From G963667675 sp963667675 (GTDB lineage: Bacteria > Chloroflexota > Dehalococcoidia > Lucifugimonadales > UBA3495), in contig OY763929.1 in assembly GCA_963667675.1 (NCBI GenBank), positions 2,108,001-2,172,000 of the forward strand: a DNA stretch of 64,000 bases, given 5' to 3'. Below the pieces are notes generated by a model. The model made no database searches, was not told the DNA's origin, and saw nothing but the letters and a program-made list of their open reading frames with translations. Positions within the stretch are counted from its first letter, which is position 1. Each line of letters begins with the position of its first letter. A program made the translations under genes and the position numbers. Positions 35,000-43,153 of the stretch are shown here, piece after piece.

Positions 35000-35083
35000 C
35001 GTTTGCAGAGGGCGGTATGACGGGTTTGGGGGCGCATCGCCCCAGGGCGCCCACAAGGGGCGCCCCTACACCCGGTATGACGG

Positions 35084-35231
35084 TCCGTTGGTGGTGAGGC
35101 CAAGGCCCCGTCCGTTCGTGGTGAGACCTTCCCCCGTCCGTTCGTGGTGAGACCTTCCCCCGTCCGTTCGTGGTGAGACCTTCCCCCGTCCGTTCGTGGT
35201 GAGGCCAAGGCCCCATCCGTTCGTGGTGAGG
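35084..35231. repeat. tandem 26-bp repeat array
   Basis: Six units beginning TCCGTTCGTGGTGAG (first unit TCCGTTGGTGGTGAG). Three central units are identical (...ACCTTCCCCCG). The outer ones carry GCCAAGGCCCC, and the last diverges. Units abut directly with no spacers, so it is not a CRISPR array. Confidence 0.8.
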
Positions 35232-35426
35232 CTCTCGAACCATGAACGGCCCTTCGACGCGGCTCAGAGTGAACGGGTTAGGTAGTCCGTTGGTGGTGAG
35301 CCTGTCCTGAGCCAGTCGAAGGGCTTGTCAAACCACTCGAACGGACGAACCGACTGCCGGGGAAACCGCCCCCATCCTGTCAATCCCATGAATCACACGA
35401 ATCACAGTTCAGACCGCACCCCCAAA

Positions 35427-35650
35427 TTACTGACACCTCGCCCCTTGCGCCCCGGCCCCTCTACGCTCTAAGCTGTCAGCATGCCTATAGACGGCTATCG
35501 CTGGCGCGCCGAGTTCATCAACCGCCGCCCCGGCCAATGTCTCAGAATGTCCCAAGATGTCCCAGTTGTTGGAGAATCCCGGCCTCCGCCACGCCCATCC
35601 AAAGGTGGCCTGTGCCTGCCGGAAACTGGAAGAAACGGGGCGCTAACGCG
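35427..35650 (+). repeat. dispersed repeat, copy A (inverted relative to 61.2-61.4 kb)
   Basis: Shares long near-identical blocks with the reverse complement of 61,218-61,440: CCCCTTGCGCCCC, CTAAGCT, GCCGCCCCGGCCAATGTC, CAAGATGTCCCAGTTG, CTCCGCCACGCCCATCCAAA and TGCCTGCCGGAAACTGGAAG. No intact gene is evident in either copy; both look like decayed coding or element ends. Confidence 0.65.
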
Positions 35651-35875
35651 GGCGCCCCTACGTGGTTGGGGGGGCGAGCATCCCCTGCGAACGTCGCTTT
35701 GCTTGTTCGCGCTCCCTTGCCCTGGAGCGAAGGGGGTTGGGGGCAAGTTTGTTGTAAGTGGTGGGGGTATTTGCTAGTATGGTTGGGGAAGGGGCTGTGG
35801 GTCTTGCGGGCCTTTCAGGTCCGGGACCGCGGGCCTCTTTCTTCATCCTTGGGGTTTCACGGGGATGTCTGATGC

Positions 35876-35953
35876 GGCGAGCGTAGCCAAGGGGTCCAAG
35901 GCGCCTGTCTGTGGCACAGGAGATCACGGGTTCGAATCCCGTCGCTCGCCCCA
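35876..35953 (+). tRNA. tRNA-His (GTG anticodon)
   Basis: G-1 at 35,876 is followed by a perfect acceptor stem GCGAGCG / CGCTCGC. The anticodon arm CCTGT-CTGTGGC-ACAGG shows anticodon GTG. The T arm is ACGGG-TTCGAAT-CCCGT. Discriminator C and encoded CCA end at 35,953. The extra G-1 paired with C73 is the histidine identity feature. Confidence 0.95.
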
Positions 35954-35954
35954 A

Positions 35955-36004
35955 TGGTTCGACAAGCCCTTCGAGAGCCTCAGGACAGGCTCGCCACGAA
36001 CGGG
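35955..36004. repeat. GACAAGCCCTTCGAGAGCCTCAGG-type intergenic repeat
   Basis: TTCGACAAGCCCTTCGAGA, CCTCAGGACAGGCTCGCCACGAACGGG. Near-identical at 62,236-62,284; a reversed partial copy is at about 35,296-35,345. It lies immediately after the tRNA-His. Confidence 0.7.
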
Positions 36005-36052
36005 GGAGCTTGGGTGGCTCACCCGAACGGACAGTCCTTATTCAGTTTGTTC

Positions 36053-36128
36053 GCGCCCGTAGCTCAATGGATAGAGCACTGGGCTTCGGACCCAGGGGTT
36101 GCGGGTTCGACTCCTGCCGGGCGCGCCA
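36053..36128 (+). tRNA. tRNA-Arg (TCG anticodon)
   Basis: Acceptor GCGCCCG / CGGGCGC. Anticodon arm CTGGG-CTTCGGA-CCCAG gives anticodon TCG. T arm GCGGG-TTCGACT-CCTGC. Discriminator G and encoded CCA end at 36,128. Confidence 0.95.
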
Positions 36129-36151
36129 CTTATCTTGATTAGACCACCACT

Positions 36152-36748
36152 TCAACGCTTGTGCGGTCGGTATTCTCTCCAGTCCCGGCAGGCATCGTAG
36201 ACGGCCCGGTCAATATAGACCCATTGCGTCCCAGGCACTCCCCTCCTCTGCTTCTTGGGTGTATTCTCTCCCACTGGAAAAGCGGACTCGAATTCCAATT
36301 GCCTGCCCTGGGTCTTGGCGACGGTCTTCGCTAACTTAACCGCAGGACCAAAATCGGAGTCCTTGCTAACGATGATGGCAACTTCGTACCGTTCTTCGTG
36401 TGTAGCCTGAACCAAGTCGATGGCCAAGCTCACATCGACTCCTTTCTCCTGTGCATGTCGGCTAACCCTGCCCCGGTAGACGTAAATTCCCTCGTCTCTC
36501 AAGCAGTCTAGCTTATTGGTCCAGAACCAGTACAGGGTTGGCTTGGCATTTCTGTCGTGGACACCTGTGTAGAATCGGATTTCTTCCAGATTCCGGCCCG
36601 GACTCAACGAGACCAGGTGCAGTGCAAGCTTCTTTACGTCGTAGCTAGGCCAGTTGTAGGGAGACGAAGGGTCAGAAGGCGAAGCTCCCCAAACGGCCTT
36701 CGCAGTCCGGAACAGGTTTTGTCCATCAAAAAACACGATGGTACGCAT
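36152..36748 (-). CDS. NYN/PIN-like domain protein (LabA type)
   Basis: 198 residues from ATG 36,748; a longer frame exists but the fold starts here. TIVFFDGQNLF gives the first catalytic Asp8 with Asn11. EKGVDVSLAIDLVQ and IIVSKDSDFGPAVKLAK supply the remaining acidic residues of the NYN (PIN-like) nuclease core. Such proteins are probably RNases; some act in defence or RNA turnover. It sits next to tRNA-Arg, convergently. Confidence 0.85.
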   Translation of the reverse strand: MRTIVFFDGQNLFRTAKAVWGASPSDPSSPYNWPSYDVKKLALHLVSLSPGRNLEEIRFYTGVHDRNAKPTLYWFWTNKLDCLRDEGIYVYRGRVSRHAQEKGVDVSLAIDLVQATHEERYEVAIIVSKDSDFGPAVKLAKTVAKTQGRQLEFESAFPVGENTPKKQRRGVPGTQWVYIDRAVYDACRDWREYRPHKR

Positions 36749-37005
36749 GGCAAAAAAACACCCGCCCGCGGAGAGCGGCGCAGCCACTTCCTGCGGACGG
36801 GGAGCAATTCATATATGATGGTAACATCTGGATTGCGTAGGAGTCAACCCGAAGTCAGGCCGCGACCCTATCCTCGCTATTGGAAACAGCAACGGGCCGA
36901 TGAAATGAAATGCCTCTATCGTAAAGTCCACAAACACGATGACCTCACAGAAAACTGGTGCAGGGAACCGTCCTGTACCACACCCATGCAGGCAGGAGGC
37001 CCTCG
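36749..37005. other. intergenic region between divergent genes
   Basis: No gene supported. AT-rich TATATGATGG near 36,812 could serve promoters in either direction. The ribosome binding site AGGAGG of the next gene is at 36,994-36,999. Confidence 0.35.
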
Positions 37006-37956
37006 GTGCGGGTATTAGTTACGGGGGCTACGGGGTTTTTGGGGCGGCGGGTGGCGCCTGCGCTGCTGGAGCGCCGGCATGAGGTTGCGTGCCTGGTGCA
37101 CAGGCCGGGCCGGGAGCGGATATTCCCGCCGCGTACGGTGGACGTGCACTACGGCAACGTCTTGGAGCCGGATACGCTGCCCGCGGCATTCCAGGACGCG
37201 GACGCGGTGGTGCACCTGGTGGGAATAGTCCGCAGACGAAGGCGCTCGGCGTTCGACCGGGTGAACCGGCAGGGGGCGGCCAACGTGGCGGCGGCGGCCA
37301 GGGAAAGCGGCGTCAAGCACGTGGCACTGGTCAGCGCTCTGGGGGCGGCGGAAGACCGCTCGTATCCCTATTTGCACAGCAAGTGGCAAGGGGAGCGGGC
37401 CCTGGTCAGCAGCGGAGTCCCCTATACGATTATCCGGCCGTCCATTGTATTCGGCGCCGGGGACGAGTTCCTGAACAGCTTAGCGGCGCTGGTCAGGGTA
37501 TTGCCGATTACGCCGATAATCGGGTCGGGGAGGAACAGGCTTCAACCGATTTCCGTGGACGACCTGGCCCAGTGCGTGGCCATTGCGGTGGAGCGGGAGG
37601 ACCTGAAGGGAAGGACCCTGGAATTGGGGGGGCCTCAACAGTTGAGCTATGACGAGATGGTGAGCATCGTGGCCCAGACCCTCGGCGTGAGGCGACCCAG
37701 GGCTCACGTACCGGCCTGGATTATGAACGTGCTGGTCTCGGTAATGGAAGTATTCTTGCCGCGGCCGCCCATCACGTCGGACCAACTGCGAATGATGGCG
37801 ATTCGCAACGTCGCGGAGCCGGACGAGGTGGAGAAGACCTTCGGGTTTACCCCCAAGGGGCTGGAAGGTAACATAGATTACGTCAAGTCGGTGGGGATGG
37901 GGGACGGTGTGTCGATACTCACCGGGAAGATGCCCAGTCGGATTCGAGACCACTGA
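37006..37956 (+). CDS. atypical SDR epimerase-like protein (complex I 39-kDa subunit type)
   Basis: 316 residues from GTG 37,006 (AGGAGG 6 nt upstream). NAD(P)-binding VLVTGATGFLGRR starts at residue 3. YLHSK supplies the Y-x-x-x-K pair. The sequence VKHVALVSALGA ... SKWQGERALVSSGVPYTIIRPSIVFG is characteristic of the NDUFA9-like atypical SDRs, which usually have a structural or quinone-related role. The C-terminus TPKGLEGNIDYV is typical of the same group. It is monocistronic and followed by an intergenic repeat. Confidence 0.85.
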   Translation: MRVLVTGATGFLGRRVAPALLERRHEVACLVHRPGRERIFPPRTVDVHYGNVLEPDTLPAAFQDADAVVHLVGIVRRRRRSAFDRVNRQGAANVAAAARESGVKHVALVSALGAAEDRSYPYLHSKWQGERALVSSGVPYTIIRPSIVFGAGDEFLNSLAALVRVLPITPIIGSGRNRLQPISVDDLAQCVAIAVEREDLKGRTLELGGPQQLSYDEMVSIVAQTLGVRRPRAHVPAWIMNVLVSVMEVFLPRPPITSDQLRMMAIRNVAEPDEVEKTFGFTPKGLEGNIDYVKSVGMGDGVSILTGKMPSRIRDH

Positions 37957-37999
37957 GGGCGGGGGATGGGTGGTTTCTGCGCAGGCGCCGGCTGTCCGT

Positions 38000-38042
38000 G
38001 CGCCCTTCGATTTCCCTCAGGACGGGCTCAGCACGAACGGGA
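38000..38042. repeat. CGATTTCCCTCAGGACG intergenic repeat
   Basis: GCGCCCTTCGATTTCCCTCA then GGACGGGCTCAGCACGAACGGG. The same family is at 40,819-40,858 and 49,959-49,990, and at 42,163-42,191 joined to 43,311-43,330, where it is split by the IS110 element. Confidence 0.7.
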
Positions 38043-38116
38043 GTGTGGCGGCGGGCTTAGCCGGTTCACCGCGAGTGAGTATTGGCGATAGGCGCCTGCG
38101 GGGGAGTCTGTAGAGG

Positions 38117-39487
38117 TTGGACTACAGGGATTCGATAGACCGGCTGATGTCCTTGGTAGACCACGAGAGGACGAGTCATCCGGGCCCTCGGCAGAAGGTA
38201 ATCTACGACCTGAGCCGGGTGCAGGCGCTGCTGGGGCTGTTGGGCAATCCGCAGGCGTCGGCGCGGTCGATTCACGTTGCGGGGACCAAGGGGAAGGGGA
38301 GTACGGCAGCCCTGTGCGACGCAGCGCTACAGGCCGCCGGATATAAGACCGGGTTCTATTCGTCGCCCCACCTGCACAGCTTCAGAGAACGGATACGCAT
38401 CGACACGCAGCCCATCGGCGAGGCTGACTTCGCGGGGCTGGTGGAAAAGTTGTGGCCGCGCCATGAGTCGGTCAGCGCCGAATCGCCGCTGGGCCCGGTG
38501 ACGTTGTTCGAGTTCATGACGGCGATGGCATTTCAGGGGTTCAGCGAGGCGAAAGTGGACTTTCAGACGATAGAAGTGGGGCTGGGCGGGCGGCTGGACG
38601 CCACCAACGTGTTATACCCCGAAGTGTGCGTAATCACGTCAATCAGCATGGACCATACGGCGATACTGGGGGACTCGCTGGGGGAAATCGCCTCGGAAAA
38701 GGCTGGCATTATCAAGAGGGGATCGCCGGTGGTGATAGCGCCTCAGGCCCAAGAGGCGGCGGACGTTATCGAGAAAGTGTGCCAACGGCAAGGAGCCCGG
38801 CCCATCCACGTAGGCCGGGACGTGACGTGGGAAAGGGGGGCGACGGGTCCCGGGGGGCAAGGCTTTTCGGTCGACGGGCGATTGGGCCGGTACGAGTTGA
38901 CGATGCCCCTACTGGGGAGCCACCAACTGGAGAACGCGTCGGCGGCGGTGGCCGCGCTGGAGGTGTTGACGGAGCGGGGCTACGGGATCCCGCCGGACGC
39001 TATCCAGAGGGGCTTTGCCGGCGTATCATGGCCCTGCCGCATGGAAGTATTGTCCAGGTCTCCGCTGGTAGTGGCGGACGGAGCGCACAACCTGCATTCC
39101 ATGGATGCGCTGCTGGAATCGCTGCCGGGGTACTTGGAGTACGACAGGCTGATAATCGTAGCCGGATTCTCGCGGGACAAGAACGTGGAAGACATGGTGC
39201 AGAGACTAGCGCTGGCCGGGCCAACGGTGTTTGCCACCCGTTCCCGGCATCCAAGGTCGCTGTCGCCCGAGGCGGCGGCGGCATTGTTCGCGGGCCATGG
39301 GGTGCAGGCGACGGCGACGGAGGGGACGGCGGAAGCGCTGGAACGGGCGTTGGCGGTTGCTGGGCCAAAGGACCTGGCGCTGGCCACGGGGTCGTTGTTC
39401 GTGGCCGCGGAGGCGAGGGAGGCGATGCTGGGGATAGAGCCGGAGATCTATCCGGACCTACTGCCGTTGGAACAAAGGTCTCCCTAA
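38117..39487 (+). CDS. folC: folylpolyglutamate synthase / dihydrofolate synthase
   Basis: Adds glutamate to folates; 456 residues. P-loop GTKGKGST is at 56-63, then YKTGFYSSPHLHSFRERI, SISMDHTAILGDSL and EKAGIIKRGSPVVIAPQ (including the carbamylated-lysine region). The Mur-ligase C-terminal domain starts near VVADGAHNLHSM. The start is TTG 38,117. It is followed by fabF. Confidence 0.93.
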   Translation: MDYRDSIDRLMSLVDHERTSHPGPRQKVIYDLSRVQALLGLLGNPQASARSIHVAGTKGKGSTAALCDAALQAAGYKTGFYSSPHLHSFRERIRIDTQPIGEADFAGLVEKLWPRHESVSAESPLGPVTLFEFMTAMAFQGFSEAKVDFQTIEVGLGGRLDATNVLYPEVCVITSISMDHTAILGDSLGEIASEKAGIIKRGSPVVIAPQAQEAADVIEKVCQRQGARPIHVGRDVTWERGATGPGGQGFSVDGRLGRYELTMPLLGSHQLENASAAVAALEVLTERGYGIPPDAIQRGFAGVSWPCRMEVLSRSPLVVADGAHNLHSMDALLESLPGYLEYDRLIIVAGFSRDKNVEDMVQRLALAGPTVFATRSRHPRSLSPEAAAALFAGHGVQATATEGTAEALERALAVAGPKDLALATGSLFVAAEAREAMLGIEPEIYPDLLPLEQRSP

Positions 39488-39543
39488 AGCGCGACAATGG
39501 AGCCGGGGGTGGAGCATTTGGACCTAAACTCCGGGGTGCAGCG

Positions 39544-40794
39544 TTGAGCAAGACGAAAGTTGTAATAACCGGGATTGGGGCCATCACGCCGCTGGGTCAG
39601 ACGGCCGACGCCTTCTGGGAGGGACTGGCGGAGGGCCGGTCGGGCATAGGGCCGATGACCCTGTGCGACCCGACGGACTATCCGTGCCGGATATCGGGGG
39701 AAGTGAGCGACTTCAACCCGGAGGACTACATCAACTCGCGGGAGGCCCGGAGGATGGCCCGGTTCTCGCAGTTGGCGGTGGCGGCGGGGCTGACCGCGGT
39801 GGAGTCGGCGGGCTTGGACATGGCCAAGGAGGACCCGTTCAGGGTAGGCGTGGTGCTGGGCAACGGCAACGGGGGGTTCCCCACGCTGGAAGAGAACTGC
39901 CGCATACTGGCGCAGCGGGGCGGGATGAGGATGTCGCCGTTCTTCTTTCCGATGATACTGCCCAACATGGCGACGGCCAACGTGAGCCGGTTCGTGAGGG
40001 CACAGGGGTACAACTCCACGGCGACCACGGCGTGTGCGGCGTCCAATCAGGCCATGGGCGAGGCGCTGGAGGCGATACGGCGGGGCGCGGCGGACGTGGT
40101 GCTGGCCGGGGGCGCCGAGGCGGGGATCAGCCAACTGGGGCTGGCGGGCTTTGCGGTGATGCGGGCACTGAGCACCAGGAACGACGACCCGCAGGGGGCG
40201 AGCCGGCCTTTCGACGCCGACCGGGACGGGTTCGTGCCCGCGGAGGGCTCGGTGATCCTGGTGCTGGAGAGCCTGGAGCACGCGTTGGGGCGGGACGCCA
40301 ATATCCTGGCGGAGCTGGCGGGTTTCGGGTGCACGGCAGATGCGTCGCACCCGGTACAGCCGGAGGAGAGCGGGGCCAGCGCGGTGGAGGCGATGCGGCG
40401 GGCGCTGGCGGACGCGGGAGCAACGTTGGAGGAAGTGGACTACATCAACGCCCACGGGACTTCGACACCGCTGAACGACGCGGTGGAGACCGCGGCGATC
40501 AAGCGGCTGTTCGGCGAGCGGGCGTACCGGATACCCATAAGCTCGACCAAGTCGATGATCGGGCACTCGCTGGGGGCTTCGGGGTCGCTGGAGGCCGTGG
40601 CCTGCGTGAAGTCGATAACCGAGGGCGTGGTGCATCCGACGATCAACTACCAGACGCCGGACCCGGAATGCGATTTGGACTACGTGCCGAATGTGGCGAG
40701 GAAGCACGGGGTGGACGTTGCTTTGTCCAATGCCTTTGGGTTTGGGGGGCAGAACGGGTGTTTGGTGTTCCGGAGGTTTGACGGGGCGGGGTGA
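39544..40794 (+). CDS. fabF: beta-ketoacyl-ACP synthase II
   Basis: Fatty-acid chain elongation enzyme, 416 residues. The active-site Cys164 is in TACAASNQ, the two histidines are His304 (INAHGTSTPLND) and His341 (SMIGHSLG), and Lys336 is in SSTKSMIG. A longer open frame upstream lies inside folC in another frame and is not real; TTG 39,544 begins MSKTKVVITGIG. fabI is 9 kb downstream. Confidence 0.93.
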   Translation: MSKTKVVITGIGAITPLGQTADAFWEGLAEGRSGIGPMTLCDPTDYPCRISGEVSDFNPEDYINSREARRMARFSQLAVAAGLTAVESAGLDMAKEDPFRVGVVLGNGNGGFPTLEENCRILAQRGGMRMSPFFFPMILPNMATANVSRFVRAQGYNSTATTACAASNQAMGEALEAIRRGAADVVLAGGAEAGISQLGLAGFAVMRALSTRNDDPQGASRPFDADRDGFVPAEGSVILVLESLEHALGRDANILAELAGFGCTADASHPVQPEESGASAVEAMRRALADAGATLEEVDYINAHGTSTPLNDAVETAAIKRLFGERAYRIPISSTKSMIGHSLGASGSLEAVACVKSITEGVVHPTINYQTPDPECDLDYVPNVARKHGVDVALSNAFGFGGQNGCLVFRRFDGAG

Positions 40795-40818
40795 GTGCGG
40801 GGTGACCCCCTCCGCCCG

Positions 40819-40858
40819 TCCGTGCGCCCTTCGATTTCCCTCAGGACGAACGGACGGG
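40819..40858. repeat. CGATTTCCCTCAGGACGAACG repeat, uninterrupted
   Basis: An intact copy of the sequence that carries the IS110 insertion. CCCTCAGGACGAA is at 40,838-40,850. Confidence 0.75.
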
Positions 40859-40895
40859 CTAGGCCGCTCAGTCCACAGCCTGTCATTCCTGCATG

Positions 40896-41930
40896 TGTTA
40901 GCTAATTCGTTGACAGATTTTGCAGCGTTTGCAGTGGAGTATGGCCTCCAAGTCCCTGGTGGGGCCTCTCGGTGTTGTAGTAGAGGAGGTATTGCATCAA
41001 CTCGTCTTTCAGCTCCTCCACGGACTCAAACGTCGTCCCCTCCAGGAGGTCTTCGTTGAGAGTCCGCCAGAAGCGCTCCACCTTGCCATTGGTCTGGGGT
41101 CTGTAGGGCCGGGTATAGCGGTGCTTGATCCCCAGCTCCACTAGCATCCTCTCGAAGGGGTGCTGGTCCTTACTCCCGTGGGGGGCCACCTCCGGCCCGT
41201 TGTCGGTGAGTATGGCCTCGAAGCGCACCCCATACTCGGAGTTCAGCAGGTTGATGCTCTTTAGGGCGGCGAACATCACGCTCAGGCTCTTGATGTCCTC
41301 CACCACCTCCGCCCAGGCCAGGCGGGTGCAGGAATCCAGCAGAGACACCAGGTAGTAGCGCTGCCTGGCGCCCAGGACCAGGTCCTTGCTCAGATGGTGG
41401 CAGTCCAGATGCCCCAGTTCTCCGGCCCTGGTCTTGATTATCCTTCTTTTGGACTGTTCCATCGGTTTGGTCAACCTGTTCAGATTATGGCGCCGGCTGA
41501 TGGCGTAGATAGTGGACGGCGCAGGGGTACGGGACTTCAGTATCGGCTGGAGTATCGCATATATCTCGTATCTGTTTATACCCTTGCGCCTTAGCTCCAA
41601 CACCTTCTGCTCTATCAATGGCAATGTGCGGCGGCTTTTCCACCGGGGGCCGCGCTTGAGAGGCAGTAGGGCCAGGTCACTCCCATCCCGCTTGTAGCGG
41701 TTGTAATACTTGGCAAAGGTCTGTCGGTTGGTGCCGTGGAAGTTGTAGAAGTCCTGGACGAAACGGAATTGGGAGTGCTTCTTGGCTTTCACCAACTCGT
41801 ATTCATTTACCAGAAACCGCCACTTCTGGACATAGTTTCGTTCCACTGTACGGTCATTGCTGTTGTTACGCATCCCCGCCTCCAGAATAGCTATTTGTCC
41901 CATGCTATTCTGTCAACGAATTATCTGACA
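40896..41930 (-). mobile_element. IS481-like insertion sequence
   Basis: About 1,035 bp with terminal inverted repeats of 22 bp (40,896-40,917 and 41,909-41,930) that share TAATTCGTTGACAGA and differ at two positions near the tip. Ends are TG...CA. The element contains a single DDE transposase gene. No obvious target duplication is seen in the flanks (GCATG on the left, TCTAC on the right). Confidence 0.85.
40902..41903 (-). CDS. IS481-like DDE transposase
   Basis: 333 residues. An N-terminal helix-turn-helix region (TFAKYYNRYKRDG, KVLELRRKGINRYEIYAIL) precedes an rve integrase core. Catalytic residues are Asp in GHLDCHHL, Asp in ILTDNGPE and Glu in NGKVERFWRTL, so the gene looks intact. The stop codon lies in the left inverted repeat. 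Confidence 0.9.
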   Translation of the reverse strand: MGQIAILEAGMRNNSNDRTVERNYVQKWRFLVNEYELVKAKKHSQFRFVQDFYNFHGTNRQTFAKYYNRYKRDGSDLALLPLKRGPRWKSRRTLPLIEQKVLELRRKGINRYEIYAILQPILKSRTPAPSTIYAISRRHNLNRLTKPMEQSKRRIIKTRAGELGHLDCHHLSKDLVLGARQRYYLVSLLDSCTRLAWAEVVEDIKSLSVMFAALKSINLLNSEYGVRFEAILTDNGPEVAPHGSKDQHPFERMLVELGIKHRYTRPYRPQTNGKVERFWRTLNEDLLEGTTFESVEELKDELMQYLLYYNTERPHQGLGGHTPLQTLQNLSTN

Positions 41931-42191
41931 TCTACAATTCCGAGGAGCTTGCGACGAGGAATCTAAAGCTCTCCCAGCTCCGGCCGCGATTGAAGGACCC
42001 CAGTGCGGTGCGGCACCGGAGGGAATGCGACGATGTTGGTGAACAGGCGCTCTGGATTCCGGCTCGGGGGCCGGAATGACGGGTTGGGGTGCGCCGCCCG
42101 TCCGTTCCCCTTTCGCTTTCCCCCTTCGTATGGGGGAGAGGTTGGGATCCGACAACCCCCGCCCGTCCATTCGCCCTTCGATTTCCCTCAG
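41931..42191. other. intergenic region between the two insertion sequences
   Basis: No gene. It contains a TCTGGATTCCGGCTCGGGGG palindromic repeat (42,049-42,086) and the left half of the CGATTTCCCTCAG repeat (42,163-42,191), where the IS110 element begins. Confidence 0.55.
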
Positions 42192-43153
42192 CAACTGTTT
42201 TGTATGGCAAGGCGGTTGGGGTTCCAAGGGGTGTTGCGACGAAGAATGGCGTTGAGAATGGTCAAGAGCTTGTGCATGCAGGCTACCAAGGCGACCTTTC
42301 TGGGTTTGTTTTGAGCCAGCAATCGCTGGTAGAAGTCTCGAAGCACCGGATTGCACCGCAGGGCGGCCACCGTGGGCATGTAGAGGGCGGCGCGCACTCG
42401 GGCTCTGCCGCCCCAGCAGAATCGGGCCCCGTGGCTGTGGCCGCTGTCCCGGGCCATGGGGGCCAGGCCCACCAAGGAGGCGATAGCCTTGTGGCTGAGG
42501 GCGCCCAGTTCCGGCAGCTCCGCCAGCAGGGTGATGCTGAGCGTCGGACCCACTCCAGGCACGCTGCGCAGGAGCCGCTCCCGTTCCCGCCAATGGGGAG
42601 ACTGGCCTATGTGCTGGGTCAAGTCCCGGTCCAAGTCAGCCAGTTCCTGGTTCAACATATCGATGACTCGCTCAATACGCCCTCGGACGTTGGTCCGGGC
42701 GCGGGCCAGGCGCTGCCGTTCGGCCGTCCGCATCTGGACCAGTTGGCGCCTCCGAGCCACCAATGCCGCCATATCCAAGTCTTCCGGTGCGGCAGGCGGC
42801 TGGGGTTTGACGTCACTGACCAGGCCGTAGCGGGCAATGACCCCTGCGTCCAGACGGTCTGTCTTGGCCAGGATCCCCTGGGAGCGTGCGAAGTCCCGCA
42901 CTTGGCGGGGGTTCACCGCCGCCACCGGCAGCCCTGCCTCGCCCAACAGGGAGACCGCCACCCCTTGGTAGCCTCCGGATGCCTCCAAGACGATGAGGTC
43001 CGGATCCAGTACCGCCAGGCGCTGGACCAACTCCACCAAGCCCTCAGGGTCCTGGTTGACCCGCCACTCCTCCCCTCCGGGGTGTACTGCTATGTCCAGC
43101 CAGTCCTTCGACACGTCGATACCCACAACCTGCCTTTCCTTGGAACGCTTCAT
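42188..43153 (-). CDS. IS110-family transposase (DEDD/Ser recombinase)
   Basis: 321 residues. The N-terminal RuvC-like DEDD domain has Asp in VGIDVSKDWLDIA, Glu in VLEASGGYQG and Asp-x-x-x-Asp in KTDRLDAGVIARY. A coiled-coil linker follows. The C-terminal Tnp_IS20 domain contains LLRSVPGVGPTLSITLLAEL and ASLVGLAPMARDSG with the conserved serine region, so it appears intact. The final TGA is unusual: only its T belongs to the duplicated core dinucleotide, and the GA comes from flanking DNA. Confidence 0.93.
   Translation of the reverse strand: MKRSKERQVVGIDVSKDWLDIAVHPGGEEWRVNQDPEGLVELVQRLAVLDPDLIVLEASGGYQGVAVSLLGEAGLPVAAVNPRQVRDFARSQGILAKTDRLDAGVIARYGLVSDVKPQPPAAPEDLDMAALVARRRQLVQMRTAERQRLARARTNVRGRIERVIDMLNQELADLDRDLTQHIGQSPHWRERERLLRSVPGVGPTLSITLLAELPELGALSHKAIASLVGLAPMARDSGHSHGARFCWGGRARVRAALYMPTVAALRCNPVLRDFYQRLLAQNKPRKVALVACMHKLLTILNAILRRNTPWNPNRLAIQNSC

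Larger units (their letters stand above)
34857..35875. other. 1-kb repeat-rich region without genes
   Basis: Holds the second long GAACGTCGCTT-family copy (34,889-34,999), a CCACAAGG palindrome, a tandem array (35,084-35,231), part of the GCCTGTCCTGAG repeat and a dispersed repeat shared with 61.2-61.4 kb. A third GAACGTCGCTT-family fragment is at 35,678-35,745. Open frames here follow the repeats and look non-coding. Confidence 0.6.

Noticed and set aside
35084..35231. Candidate CRISPR array
   Set aside because: The 26-bp units are directly adjacent with no unique spacers and no cas genes nearby; it is a plain tandem repeat.
35481..35777. 98-codon frame at the dispersed repeat
   Set aside because: It runs through repeat fragments of different families and is not preserved in the copy at 61.2-61.4 kb.
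36810..37000. Small ORF between the NYN gene and the epimerase
   Set aside because: No ribosome binding site, no conserved-looking sequence, and it overlaps the epimerase leader.
38626..39543. Upstream extension of the fabF frame
   Set aside because: Lies in another frame inside folC, is Gly/Arg-rich, and the conserved FabF start is at 39,544.
39484..40707. 407-codon minus-strand open frame opposite fabF
   Set aside because: Arg/His-rich shadow; fabF on the plus strand has all catalytic residues.
40880..41945. Target-site duplication of the IS481-like element
   Set aside because: Flanks GCATG and TCTAC do not match; no duplication can be claimed.
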